Below are positions 34,026 to 42,558 of a DNA stretch of 43,905 bases, one piece after another. Both the position numbers and the translations under genes were made by a program. The notes below the pieces were generated by a model. It ran no database searches and was not told the DNA's origin. It saw only the letters and a list, made by a program, of their open reading frames with translations. Numbering within the stretch: position 1 is the stretch's first letter; each line of letters begins with the position of its first letter. Source of the stretch: a bacterium (GTDB taxonomy: Bacteria; Desulfobacterota; DSWW01); contig JANQFG010000275.1 in NCBI GenBank assembly GCA_028277985.1, positions 1-43,905 on the forward strand. Direction: 5' to 3'.

Positions 34026-34463
34026 ATGACGGACCTGCTTTTTTCCAAGATTCGCGTCAACGATACCCTGCCGACGGTGATGCACGCCGTCAGCCAGGAC
34101 ACCATCGATCTCTGTGCCGTGGCGCACCTCGACTTCAACCCGGTGCACACCGATGTCGAGTGGTGCAAAACTGCTCAGGTCTTCGGTACGCCCAAGACAG
34201 TGGCCCACGGCATGTTCACCATGTCGCTGATGACCTCGGTCATCCTGCGCGCCTGGCATGGTGCCGGCGCCTTCGTCAATTCCATCGACGCCAAGCTGAC
34301 GAAGCCGGTCGAAGTCGGCCAGACGCTGCGTTGCGATGGCAAGGTGATCGAGCTGCATCCGCGAGGCCCGGGCCAGAGCTTCGTCGTCGTCGCCTTGACC
34401 GCGATCGACACCCAGGGCGACACCGTTGCCGTCGCCAAGGCCGAGGTCACGGTTCCGGATTAG
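34026..34463 (+). CDS. MaoC-like dehydratase (catalytic-type hot-dog protein)
   Basis: A 145-residue single hot-dog MaoC protein. The hydratase active-site block is recognisable: LDFNPVHTDVEWCKTA gives Asp and His at the usual five-residue distance (D-x4-H), followed by AHGMFTMSLMTS. It starts 11 bp after the previous gene with GGGGAGGA upstream. Together the two MaoC genes look like the split halves of an R-specific enoyl-CoA hydratase. In this operon the pair would hydrate or dehydrate a CoA intermediate after the ligase step. Confidence 0.9.
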   Translation: MTDLLFSKIRVNDTLPTVMHAVSQDTIDLCAVAHLDFNPVHTDVEWCKTAQVFGTPKTVAHGMFTMSLMTSVILRAWHGAGAFVNSIDAKLTKPVEVGQTLRCDGKVIELHPRGPGQSFVVVALTAIDTQGDTVAVAKAEVTVPD

Positions 34464-34515
34464 CCGCGGAAGGAACCCACCAATCGACAACCGCTTCACA
34501 CGGGAGAGACCTGCA

Positions 34516-36672
34516 ATGAAACGAACGCCCAGGATCATGGGCATCGATGCCGGCGGCACGATGACCGACACGTTTCTGGTCGACGACGCAGGCAATTTCG
34601 TCGTCGGCAAGGCCCAGTCCACGCCGGAAGATGAATCCTCCGGCTTCATCGCTTCTGCCCGCGACGCCATGGCTTACTGGGACCTGACGGTGGAAGAAGG
34701 TTTCCCGAGCCTGCGTACCGGGATATTCTCCGGCACCGCCATGCTCAACCGGCTGCTTGAACGCAAGGGCCGCAAGGTCGGCGTCATCGTGGCGGCCGGT
34801 ATGGAAGACTACCTGCGTCTCGAACGCGGTATCCAGACCTACCTCGGGTACAGTTTCTGCGACCGGATTCATCTCGTGACACACACCCACAACGAGCCGC
34901 TGGTGCCGCGTGAGCGCGTCATGGGCGTGCGCGGCCGCATGAACTTGTTCGGCGAGGAAGTCATTCCGCTCTATGAGGATGAAACCCGGGATGCCGCGAT
35001 GCGACTGCTCGATTTCGGCGTCGACAACATCGTCGTCTGCCTGCCCTTTTCCTACAAGAACCCGGCACACGAGCAACGCGTGCGTGCGATCTGCGAGGAA
35101 GTCATAGGCGGAAACGGGAACGGTCGCGTTCCGGTGTACTTGTCGAGCGAGCTCTACCCCATGCGGCAGGATTTCCCGCGTTTGAACTCGACCATCATGG
35201 AAGCCTACGCGGCAGAGCCGTCGCGCGGCACGCTGCAGAACGTCCAGAAGCGTGTCGAACAGACGGGCGGCGACTTCGAACTGCGCGTCATGGCCAGCCA
35301 TGGCGGTACCATCTCGATGAACGCCAAGGAGCTCGCGCGCACCATGGTCAGCGGACCGATCGGGGGTGTGGTCGGAGCGCGTTATCTCGGCGAACGGATC
35401 GGTACGAACAATCTAGCCTGCTCCGACATCGGCGGCACCTCCTTCGATCTGTCTCTCATCACCGACGGCCTGGTCGCGATCAAACAATCCCCCGCTATCG
35501 CGCGGTTTCTGCTCAATATGCCCATGGTACAGGTCGACTCCGTTGGCTCGGGCACCGGTTCGTATGTGCGCATCAACCCGATCGACAACCGCATCATGGT
35601 CGGTCCCGACAGCGCAGGCGCGCGCATCGGTGTTTGCTGGCCGGAAAGCGGTATAGACACGGTGACGATTACCGATTGTAACGTCGTCAACGGCTTCATC
35701 AATCCCGATTTCTTCCTTGGCGGTGACATCACGCTGGATCGGCAACGGGCGATCGACGCGGTGACCGCGCAGATCGCCGAACCCCTCGGCATCGACGTCT
35801 ACGAAGCGGCCGCCGGGGTCATCGAGATATTCGAGGACTCGCTGCGGGCCGAGTTGCTGAGCCGGATCCTCGGCACGGGCTACGGGCCCGAGAGTTTCAT
35901 GCTCTTGTCCTATGGCGGTGGCGGTCCCCTGCACGTCGCAGGCTATACCGATTCAATCAACTTCGAGGACATTCTGGTGCCGGCCTGGGCGCCCGGTTTT
36001 TCGGCCTTCGGTTGTGCCTGCGCCGATTTCGAGTACCGGTTCGACAAGCAACTCGACGTCCCCGTGCTGCCCGACCAGGACGAAGCGACGCGTCAGCCGG
36101 TCTACAAGGCGATCAACGAGGCCTGGAGCGAACTCAAAGCGCGGGTCGCCGAGGATTTCGCAAAGAGCGGCGTCCCCGAGGAAGCCATCGAATATCACCC
36201 CGGGGCGCGGATGCTCTATTACGGACAGCTCAATGCGATGGAGATCCAGTCACCGGTGTCACACATCGAGACTACCGCCGATCTGGATAAGGTGTGCGAG
36301 GAATTCGAGGCCCATTACGGTCGCGTCTATGGCCTTTCCGCCCGGACACCACAATTCGGCTATATGTTTGCGAGTGTATTCATGACGGGGACCACGGAAG
36401 TCGAAAAGCCCGAGTTGCCGACCGAGCCGCTCGCTCGAGCGACGGACTGGGAAGTCGCGCGCAAAGGCGAACGCGAGATGTACTGGGGACGCAAATGGTA
36501 TACCGCAGCAATTCTCGACCTCGAAAAGGTACGCGCGGGTAACGTGATCACCGGTCCGGCAATTGTCGAATCGCCGTCTTCCACGATGGTCGTACCGCCG
36601 GGACGCACGGCGCGTCTCGACGAACACCGCATCTTCCACATGAGCACGCGGGCGCCTGCGGCCGGCGCGTAA
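34516..36672 (+). CDS. acxA: Acetone carboxylase-type beta subunit (HyuA/AcxA family)
   Basis: A 718-residue protein, the same length as acetone carboxylase beta. The N-terminal ATP-binding motif IMGIDAGGTMTDTFLVDD and the segments FVVGKAQSTPEDES, SGTAMLNRLLERKGRKVGV and IACSDIGGTSFD-like ACSDIGGTSFDLSLI follow the order I remember for AcxA of Xanthobacter. In such enzymes this subunit phosphorylates the ketone enolate and/or bicarbonate at ATP cost. I start at ATG 34516, preceded by GGGAGAG; the frame upstream to 34426 overlaps the MaoC gene. The AcxA-AcxB-AcxC order is kept here. The ketone could be acetone, butanone or an aromatic ketone. Confidence 0.92.
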   Translation: MKRTPRIMGIDAGGTMTDTFLVDDAGNFVVGKAQSTPEDESSGFIASARDAMAYWDLTVEEGFPSLRTGIFSGTAMLNRLLERKGRKVGVIVAAGMEDYLRLERGIQTYLGYSFCDRIHLVTHTHNEPLVPRERVMGVRGRMNLFGEEVIPLYEDETRDAAMRLLDFGVDNIVVCLPFSYKNPAHEQRVRAICEEVIGGNGNGRVPVYLSSELYPMRQDFPRLNSTIMEAYAAEPSRGTLQNVQKRVEQTGGDFELRVMASHGGTISMNAKELARTMVSGPIGGVVGARYLGERIGTNNLACSDIGGTSFDLSLITDGLVAIKQSPAIARFLLNMPMVQVDSVGSGTGSYVRINPIDNRIMVGPDSAGARIGVCWPESGIDTVTITDCNVVNGFINPDFFLGGDITLDRQRAIDAVTAQIAEPLGIDVYEAAAGVIEIFEDSLRAELLSRILGTGYGPESFMLLSYGGGGPLHVAGYTDSINFEDILVPAWAPGFSAFGCACADFEYRFDKQLDVPVLPDQDEATRQPVYKAINEAWSELKARVAEDFAKSGVPEEAIEYHPGARMLYYGQLNAMEIQSPVSHIETTADLDKVCEEFEAHYGRVYGLSARTPQFGYMFASVFMTGTTEVEKPELPTEPLARATDWEVARKGEREMYWGRKWYTAAILDLEKVRAGNVITGPAIVESPSSTMVVPPGRTARLDEHRIFHMSTRAPAAGA

Positions 36673-36706
36673 ACCGAGCGGTTATCGCTTAAAGGAGGAC
36701 AAGCAC

Positions 36707-38953
36707 ATGGCAATCGTGATGGACTTCCAGGAAGAGAAGCGGGAGAAAAAGCCGATCGGCTGGAACGGTCGTACACTGGTCCAGATGATTACCGAAAGCG
36801 AGCAACAGATGCGTGAAACGGGCCGATACTGCGGGACCGAAAGGCTTTCGATCAAGGAATCGGATCCGATCTTCTACGAGAAAATCTGGTCGCGGCTGCG
36901 CGGGGCCCTCGTCGGCGCACGTGAGACCGCGATGCACATCTCGGCTTCTCCGATCACGCGCGAAGCCGGCGAGCTGTGCTTCTGCCTGTATACGCCCGAG
37001 GGCGATTCGGTCGCGGTATCGACCGGCATCATGGCGCACGTCCACACCATGTCGGATGGCATCAAACATATGGTGCGTTCCGATTACGAAGAAAATCCAG
37101 GGATCGCGCCGGGCGATGTGTTCGTGAACAACGACCCGCTGCTCGGTGATGTCCACAACGCCGACGTGCAGGAGTTCCTCCCGATCTTTCATGAAGATGA
37201 ATTGATCGGTTGGGCCGCCGGTGTGACCCACGAACTCGACACCGGCTCCCCGTTTTCCTCGGCCCATCCGGTCGGGGTCACGTCGCGGTACGAAGATGGG
37301 TGGATCCTGTCGTGTGAGAAGGTCGGCGAAAATGACCGCCTCAACCGTGATTACGAAAATCGCGCACAGACCGCGACGCGAATGCCCTTTTACTGGATCC
37401 TCGACGAGAAGTGTCGCATCGCTGGCTGCCAGATGATCCGCGAGGCCGTGCTCAAGCTCGTCGGGGAAATCGGGATCGAGATCTACAAGACTTTCGTCCG
37501 GGAGGTCATCGAGGAGACGCGGCGTTCCTTTCAACAGATCGTCAGGACGACGCTCGTACCGGGCACCTACTCGTTCGCAGGTTTCATGGATTACACGCAT
37601 GGTGCCGACACGGGTCGCATGCCGGATTATGCGGCCGTCGACACGATTCAGCATGGGCCGCTGCAGGTCAAGATCGAACGTGACGGCCGTCTGCTCATGG
37701 ACCTCGACGGCGCCAACAAGTGGGGCCATCACGCCTTCAATTCCACCACGACGGCGATCCAGGCCGGTGTCTGGATCGGTCTGACCCAGACAGCCATCCC
37801 CAACGAAAAGGTGAACGACGGGGCCTATCTCGCAACCGAAACCCGCATCCCGCCCGGCACCTGGGCCAACCCGCAGATGCCGTTGGTATCGACCAACCTG
37901 AGTTGGTGCTCGTTTCTGGCATCGATCACGGGGCTCTTCAAGGCCCTCAGCACGGGCTTTGTCGCGCGGGGCTTCTGCGAAGAAGTCGTAGCGGGTTTTC
38001 CGTGGACCGGTAACATCACGCAGGGAGGGGGTATCAACCAACACGGTGCCGACGCCTCGTGGTGCAATTTCGAGATGAGTTGTTGCGGCACCTCGGCCGG
38101 CTATGTGCGCGACGGCGAGCACGCCTGTGCAGCGGTATGGAACCCCGAGGGCGACATGGGCGATCTCGAGGCTTGGGAACTCATCGAACCGCTGCTCTAT
38201 CTCGGAAGGCGGATCCGTCCGAGCACTCCCGGAATGGGGAAGCATCGCGGCGGTTCCGGCTTCGAGTCGGTCCGTATGGTCCACGGAACCAAGCGCCAGG
38301 AATTGTTCAATATCGGCTATGGCAAGGTGTTCTACGGCGGCGGCCTGTTCGGCGGGTACCCGGCCTCCACCACTCCACGCCATATGGTCATGAACACCGA
38401 TCTCGAAGAACGAATCTCGAAAAGGCAACCCTACCCCGTCAGCGTCCGCGACATCGAAAACAGCGAAATGGAAGGCCTTGTCAATGGGGACGAACTACTC
38501 GATCGCAACGCCAAGAACGTACCGGTCACGACAGGTGAGTATGATATCTACGTGAGCGTTCTTTCGGCCGGTCACGGGGTCGGCGACGTGCTCGACCGGC
38601 GGGTCGAGGATGTCATAGAGGACCTGAACGAAGACCTGTTGCTCGAGCGCTTCGCGTTGTCCGCATACGGCGTCGTGGCGTCCAGGGGAGAGGACGGAAA
38701 ATGGACAGCCGACCTCGCGGCGACGGAAGCGCGGCGAGAAGAGATCCGCAAACAGCGGCTCGAGCGCAGCGTGCCCGTATCCGAATGGCTCGAGCAGCAA
38801 AGGCCGCGGGTGGCCAGAATGGATTTCAGCAAACAGACACGCAAGATGTTTCGGGAAAGCCTCGGACTCAGTACATGGTGGGCGGAAGCATTTCGGGACT
38901 TCTGGAAGCTGCCGGGAGACTGGACGTTTCCCGAAGACAACGAGCCGAAGTGA
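36707..38953 (+). CDS. acxB: Acetone carboxylase-type alpha subunit (HyuB/AcxB family)
   Basis: A 748-residue hydantoinase B/oxoprolinase family protein that forms the carboxylation site in acetone carboxylases. Family stretches include VSTGIMAHVHTMSDGIKHM, the GDVFVNNDPLLGDVHNADV segment (cited as its start GDVFVNNDPLLG) and RRIRPSTPGMGKHRGGSGF. A strong AAAGGAGG lies upstream of ATG 36707, 34 bp after acxA. Metal (Mn) binding is known for the family, but I cannot assign its ligands by eye. The protein is slightly shorter than the acetone carboxylase alpha subunit I remember, so a relative with a different ketone substrate is likely. Confidence 0.92.
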   Translation: MAIVMDFQEEKREKKPIGWNGRTLVQMITESEQQMRETGRYCGTERLSIKESDPIFYEKIWSRLRGALVGARETAMHISASPITREAGELCFCLYTPEGDSVAVSTGIMAHVHTMSDGIKHMVRSDYEENPGIAPGDVFVNNDPLLGDVHNADVQEFLPIFHEDELIGWAAGVTHELDTGSPFSSAHPVGVTSRYEDGWILSCEKVGENDRLNRDYENRAQTATRMPFYWILDEKCRIAGCQMIREAVLKLVGEIGIEIYKTFVREVIEETRRSFQQIVRTTLVPGTYSFAGFMDYTHGADTGRMPDYAAVDTIQHGPLQVKIERDGRLLMDLDGANKWGHHAFNSTTTAIQAGVWIGLTQTAIPNEKVNDGAYLATETRIPPGTWANPQMPLVSTNLSWCSFLASITGLFKALSTGFVARGFCEEVVAGFPWTGNITQGGGINQHGADASWCNFEMSCCGTSAGYVRDGEHACAAVWNPEGDMGDLEAWELIEPLLYLGRRIRPSTPGMGKHRGGSGFESVRMVHGTKRQELFNIGYGKVFYGGGLFGGYPASTTPRHMVMNTDLEERISKRQPYPVSVRDIENSEMEGLVNGDELLDRNAKNVPVTTGEYDIYVSVLSAGHGVGDVLDRRVEDVIEDLNEDLLLERFALSAYGVVASRGEDGKWTADLAATEARREEIRKQRLERSVPVSEWLEQQRPRVARMDFSKQTRKMFRESLGLSTWWAEAFRDFWKLPGDWTFPEDNEPK

Positions 38954-39010
38954 CCGAAGGAAGGGCCGAGGACCTCCGAATCACCCACAGGATCGAAAAG
39001 GAAACGAACC

Positions 39011-39511
39011 ATGCGTGAAATCGATAAAGCGATGATCGCCGAGATGGTCGACGGCAAACTGCCCTGGCCCGAGCTCAAAGATCTCATGAGCGGCTTCAAG
39101 GACAACGACCGATTCGATAAGTACGTCGAGGTGCTGCAGGAACGTGTACCCTGGGACGACCGCATCATCCTGCCCCTCGGCCCGCGGCTGTATATCGTGC
39201 GCAAAAGGGACGGCAGCCTCGTGACCAAGAGCCATAGCGGCTACGAATTCGGCGACTACCGCGAGAACTGGAAACTTCAGGCGCGGATCTTCGTGCGCGA
39301 CACGGACGAGAAGTACCAGGAGATCTACCCGAGGGAAATGCATGCGGATCCCGACTGGATGGAACTGCGCGAGTACTATGACCCGATCGACGGAAGCCTG
39401 CTCGACGTCGAGGCGGTGCCCTCAGGGTACCCGGTCATGCACAACTTCCTGCCGGATCTCGAGACATTCTACAATGACTGGCTGGGGCGGCCCATACCCG
39501 AAACGGGCTAG
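39011..39511 (+). CDS. acxC: Acetone carboxylase-type gamma subunit lacking its zinc-ligand cysteines
   Basis: A 166-residue protein that matches acetone carboxylase gamma throughout: VEVLQERVPWDDRIILPLGP, YRENWKLQARIFVRDT, EIYPREM, and near the end FLPDLETFYNDWLGRP. In the Xanthobacter protein, as I recall it, two CxCG/CPxCG knuckles bind zinc. Here the first reads Ser74-His-Ser76-Gly and the second Asp124-Pro-Ile-Asp127-Gly, and the protein has no Cys at all. Zinc binding in the usual way is therefore impossible, although His75 and the two Asp could hold another metal. Last gene of the operon, 57 bp after acxB. Confidence 0.9.
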   Translation: MREIDKAMIAEMVDGKLPWPELKDLMSGFKDNDRFDKYVEVLQERVPWDDRIILPLGPRLYIVRKRDGSLVTKSHSGYEFGDYRENWKLQARIFVRDTDEKYQEIYPREMHADPDWMELREYYDPIDGSLLDVEAVPSGYPVMHNFLPDLETFYNDWLGRPIPETG

Positions 39512-39532
39512 CTCGTCCGTACCGAGCAGCTG

Positions 39533-40174
39533 TCAACGTCGCTTGGTGGGTTTGCGCGGTAACGCCGCATCCTCGTCTGAGCCCATGAGGAGATCCATGG
39601 CGTTGAGCATGAACTCTTCGGCATCGTCGAATGTGCTGTCCGGCGAGAAAATCATGTGGGCCGACATGTAAGCCGTGCCATGCGCGGCCCGTGCCGCGTC
39701 GATGGGTTTCATCCGCGCAAGTGCGGAATTCCGCTCAAGTGTCTTCTCGAGGATCCGGAGCACGCGGCGCTCAAACTTGAGATAACGCGGCCAGAGGTCT
39801 TCCCGGATCGAGTTGCTCCACTCGAGCCAGATTTTGAGGTATTCCGTTTCTTCGCGCGCCATCCGCATCCAGTCGCTGCAGTGAGTACGGAAGGCCTCGC
39901 GCGCCGAGGGTGCGTCGTCGTGGGCCTCGCGTACGAGCTTGAGCAACCGGCGCTCGACCTTGCCGAACACGGCATCGACGAGGGCTTGGCGATTCGGGAA
40001 ATACTTGAACACCGTGGGTACCGAAACACCCGCCAGTTCCGCGACCTGGGTGTGCCCGGCGCGCCCGATGCCATCGCGCGCAAAGACGACGAGTGCGCAG
40101 TCGAGCACCTGTTGGCGCCTTTTCGTACGGCTCAGGCGTTTTCCGGGCTCGAAGCGTTCGGGGGTTGTGGTCAC
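39533..40174 (-). CDS. TetR-family regulator of the carboxylase module
   Basis: A TetR-type regulator of about 213 residues. The DNA-binding part reads RRQQVLDCALVVFARDGIGRAG, shortened here to RRQQVLDCALVVFARDG, then VAELAGVSVPTVFKYFPNRQ. The frame is open to 40252, but motif C and a TTGACA lie inside 40215-40252. Translation more likely begins at GTG 40174, eight bases after GGAGAG, or at ATG 40207. It is convergent with acxC and shares an operator-like motif with the two other control regions of the module, so it is the probable local regulator. Sequence style matches the module rather than the left half of the window. Confidence 0.9.
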   Translation of the reverse strand: MTTTPERFEPGKRLSRTKRRQQVLDCALVVFARDGIGRAGHTQVAELAGVSVPTVFKYFPNRQALVDAVFGKVERRLLKLVREAHDDAPSAREAFRTHCSDWMRMAREETEYLKIWLEWSNSIREDLWPRYLKFERRVLRILEKTLERNSALARMKPIDAARAAHGTAYMSAHMIFSPDSTFDDAEEFMLNAMDLLMGSDEDAALPRKPTKRR

Positions 40175-40214
40175 GTTCGAGGCTCTCCGTCGGGCGACGA
40201 TCTTCATCCTCTTA

Positions 40215-40252
40215 GTGATATATTTGTAATCACATGGCGATGACTTTGTCAA
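40215..40252 (-). promoter_or_regulatory. Promoter and palindromic operator-like motif C of the TetR gene
   Basis: GTGAT (40215-40219) and ATCAC (40229-40233) form an inverted repeat that contains the GTGATATATTTGT motif shared with 33122-33134 and, in reverse, with 33403-33415. The minus strand has TTGACA (40252-40247) with TTACAA or TACAAA at 17-18 bp, overlapping the palindrome, an arrangement that suits autorepression. Confidence 0.6.
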
Positions 40253-40270
40253 TAAAGCTTCGTTTAAGGT

Positions 40271-40942
40271 TCACTTGGCGACGTATGACTTCAGCATGGC
40301 TGCGAACTCGGAGAGAACAGCCTGCTCGTCAACTTCGCCCTTGTTCTTCGTGAGATACTGAAAGACCTCATGCGTCGCCCGGTGGATGACAATCGCGGCT
40401 GCCTCGATATCCCGTACCTTTATCCTGTCCTTAAAGACGGTCATCAAGCGAACGATCTCTGCGTTCTCCTTCTGCTCCCATCGCGCGTGGATCGCATCCG
40501 CCTCTTCGTCCATGAGGATGAATCGGAACATCTCCCAGTTCAGCTTCGCATTCGGCTTGTTAGCCTCATGAAGACCGACTGCAAGCCACTCGATGGCCCC
40601 GGCCACATCGTCGATGCCCGATTCATGTTTCTGGGCGATCAGTCTGTCTATGCCTACCCTGAGATAGGAGAACGTACGTTCCAGGTATTCGTCCAGAACC
40701 GTAAGAAACATATCCCGCTTGTTTGGGAAGTGGGCGTAGATGCTTCCGATGGAGAAGCCTGCACGCTTTGCTATGAGGGTAGTGGTCGCCCTGTCGAAGC
40801 CCATCTCGGAGAACAAGTCGGCAGCTGCGTCGAGGATCTTCCTCCGGGTCTCCCGAGATCGCTTCTGGATGGGCTCCTTGATTCTAGGCCTGTTGGCCCC
40901 TCCGCGGGCAAAGCGCCCTGATCTCCCCGTCTGTTTCGCCAT
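40271..40942 (-). CDS. TetR/AcrR-family regulator
   Basis: A 223-residue regulator starting at ATG 40942, where an AGGAGGGAG lies upstream; an open extension to 41011 has no such site. The N-terminal 25 residues are basic (KQTGRSGRFARGGANRPRIK), followed by the helix-turn-helix ETRRKILDAAADLFSEMGFD, then LIAKRAGFSIGSIYAHFPNK. It is divergent from the Tat-exported hydrolase gene at 41180; the 11-bp inverted repeat and direct repeats between them are its likely operator. It stands only 96 bp from the module TetR and runs in the same direction, but belongs to the rightward unit by its operator. Confidence 0.92.
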   Translation of the reverse strand: MAKQTGRSGRFARGGANRPRIKEPIQKRSRETRRKILDAAADLFSEMGFDRATTTLIAKRAGFSIGSIYAHFPNKRDMFLTVLDEYLERTFSYLRVGIDRLIAQKHESGIDDVAGAIEWLAVGLHEANKPNAKLNWEMFRFILMDEEADAIHARWEQKENAEIVRLMTVFKDRIKVRDIEAAAIVIHRATHEVFQYLTKNKGEVDEQAVLSEFAAMLKSYVAK

Positions 40943-41052
40943 GATGCGACACTCCCTCCTATTTCCCGAAAGAACCTCGGAGCCCCTTGGGCCCTTCGGA
41001 GCGATTCCCAACTCCGTTCACTGAAATACCACAAAAGCCGGGCCGGGATCAA

Positions 41053-41109
41053 ATTGAAAGCGAATTCACTTTATTTTTTGTTGACAAATTGAAAGTGAAT
41101 TCATATTAT
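41053..41109 (+). promoter_or_regulatory. Promoter and TetR-type operator of the exported hydrolase operon
   Basis: A near-consensus promoter, TTGACA (41081-41086), 17 bp, TATTAT (41104-41109), is overlaid by two near-identical direct repeats, ATTGAAAGCGAATTCA (41053-41068) and ATTGAAAGTGAATTCA (41088-41103). Halves of these form an 11-bp perfect inverted repeat, GAATTCACTTT (41062-41072) and AAAGTGAATTC (41092-41102). Binding here would block RNA polymerase directly. The divergent TetR at 40942 is the expected binder. Confidence 0.72.
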
Positions 41110-41179
41110 TGAAATAACGAGGAGAGCAGCTCCACGTAAGCACTCTAGATTATTCAATATTATACCTCAGGAGGACGAT

Positions 41180-42532
41180 ATGGGCGAAAGAATGGGACGA
41201 AGGGGATTCCTCAAGGCAGCTGGGGCAAGCCTTGCGCTGCCCGCCTTCGTGAGCTCTCCCATGTCATCACACAAGACGTGGGCGAGCGACCCCCGGTCCT
41301 CAGGGAAACAAGCCCAAGGGGAGACGATCTCCAACAGGGTCATCTTTCTTTGCGACGAGACCTTCTACTTCGAGTTCCTGAGAACCATGGGGCACGCCTA
41401 TGCCGGCGGAGCCGACGTCAACGAGTGTATCCTGACCGGCTACAGGATCATCGAGGGTGATGACGAGAGCTGGTATGAGGAGTGGTCAAAGACTGCAGAG
41501 AGGGTTCTTGCGGCAGCGGAGCACTCTGAGGCGGAGGGACATACCTCAAGCGCCGGGGAGGCGTACTTGAGAGCGTCCAACTACTTCCGAACCGCGGAGT
41601 TCTTCCTGCACGCCGACCCCGAAGACACCAGGGCTCTTTCAGCATGGACAAAGAGCAGAGAATCCTTCCAGAATGCTATCCCCTATCTTCCCTACGACAT
41701 CGAACTCGTCGAGATTCCTTACGAAGGAACCACCCTTCCGGGGTATTTCATCCGTGGAGTCGATACGAACGACGAAGCGCCCCTGGTCATCGTCGTCACC
41801 GGCTTCGACGGGACGGCTGAGGAGCAGGCGCTTTCTCAGGGGATTCCGGCTGCCAAGCGAGGATATCACTGCCTGGTCTTCGAGGGTCCAGGGCAGGGCA
41901 GGGTCATCCGCGAACAGCGACTCCCTTTTCGGCATGATTGGGAAAGGGTGGTGACCCCGGTGGTTGACTTTGCAGAGACTCTATCCGGCGTGGATACCAG
42001 TCGCATTGCCCTCTATGGGCTTAGCTTTGGCGGCTATCTTGCGCCGCGAGCCTGTGCCTTCGAGCCCCGAATCCACACTTGTATCGCGAACGGCGGGTAC
42101 TTGAGCTTCTACGAGTCCGTTTTCATCCAGATCCCGCCGCCCCTGCGACAGTTGATCTACACGAATCCGAAGCTCTTTGAGATGGGTGTTGAACTCATGA
42201 AGGAGACGGATACAAAGGCGAGATGGTTCATGAACGACGGGATGTGGAAGTTTGCTGCTGATTCTGCGGCCGATCTCGCCATAAAGCTGGAGAAGTATGT
42301 CCTTGAACACGTGGTTCACAGAATCAACTGCAATGTTCTCGTCTGTGACGGAGAGGAAGAGCACTTCTCCGAGGGGCAGTCCAGGCAATTCTACGACGCC
42401 CTGACCTCTCCCAAAGAGTTCATGCTCTTCACCATTGATGAGGGGGCTCCATCCCATTGCCAGTCGGGAGCGGAGGCTGTTTCGTCTCAGCGCATCTACG
42501 ATTGGCTGGACGATGTGATGCGCGGATCATGA
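41180..42532 (+). CDS. Tat-exported alpha/beta hydrolase (FrsA/DHPON hydrolase-like)
   Basis: A 450-residue hydrolase with a twin-arginine signal (GRRGFLKAAGASLALPAF), so it is folded in the cytoplasm and exported. An all-helical cap region (about 60-165) comes before the hydrolase core. The nucleophile Ser is in LYGLSFGGY, the acid probably Asp in VLVCDGEEEHF, and the His in APSHCQSG. The cap-first layout resembles 2,6-dihydroxypseudooxynicotine hydrolase and FrsA-type proteins, which act on C-C or ester bonds. The start follows AGGAGGA. It is transcribed from the promoter at 41081-41109 and followed closely by the SUMF1-type gene. Confidence 0.9.
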   Translation: MGERMGRRGFLKAAGASLALPAFVSSPMSSHKTWASDPRSSGKQAQGETISNRVIFLCDETFYFEFLRTMGHAYAGGADVNECILTGYRIIEGDDESWYEEWSKTAERVLAAAEHSEAEGHTSSAGEAYLRASNYFRTAEFFLHADPEDTRALSAWTKSRESFQNAIPYLPYDIELVEIPYEGTTLPGYFIRGVDTNDEAPLVIVVTGFDGTAEEQALSQGIPAAKRGYHCLVFEGPGQGRVIREQRLPFRHDWERVVTPVVDFAETLSGVDTSRIALYGLSFGGYLAPRACAFEPRIHTCIANGGYLSFYESVFIQIPPPLRQLIYTNPKLFEMGVELMKETDTKARWFMNDGMWKFAADSAADLAIKLEKYVLEHVVHRINCNVLVCDGEEEHFSEGQSRQFYDALTSPKEFMLFTIDEGAPSHCQSGAEAVSSQRIYDWLDDVMRGS

Positions 42533-42558
42533 CCGAAACGGGATGGGGAGGACAATCA

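Noticed and set aside
36689..38428. 579-codon antisense frame opposite acxB
   Set aside because: It is a long shadow frame produced by the GC-rich codon pattern; the plus-strand frame has clear family motifs and a strong ribosome binding site.
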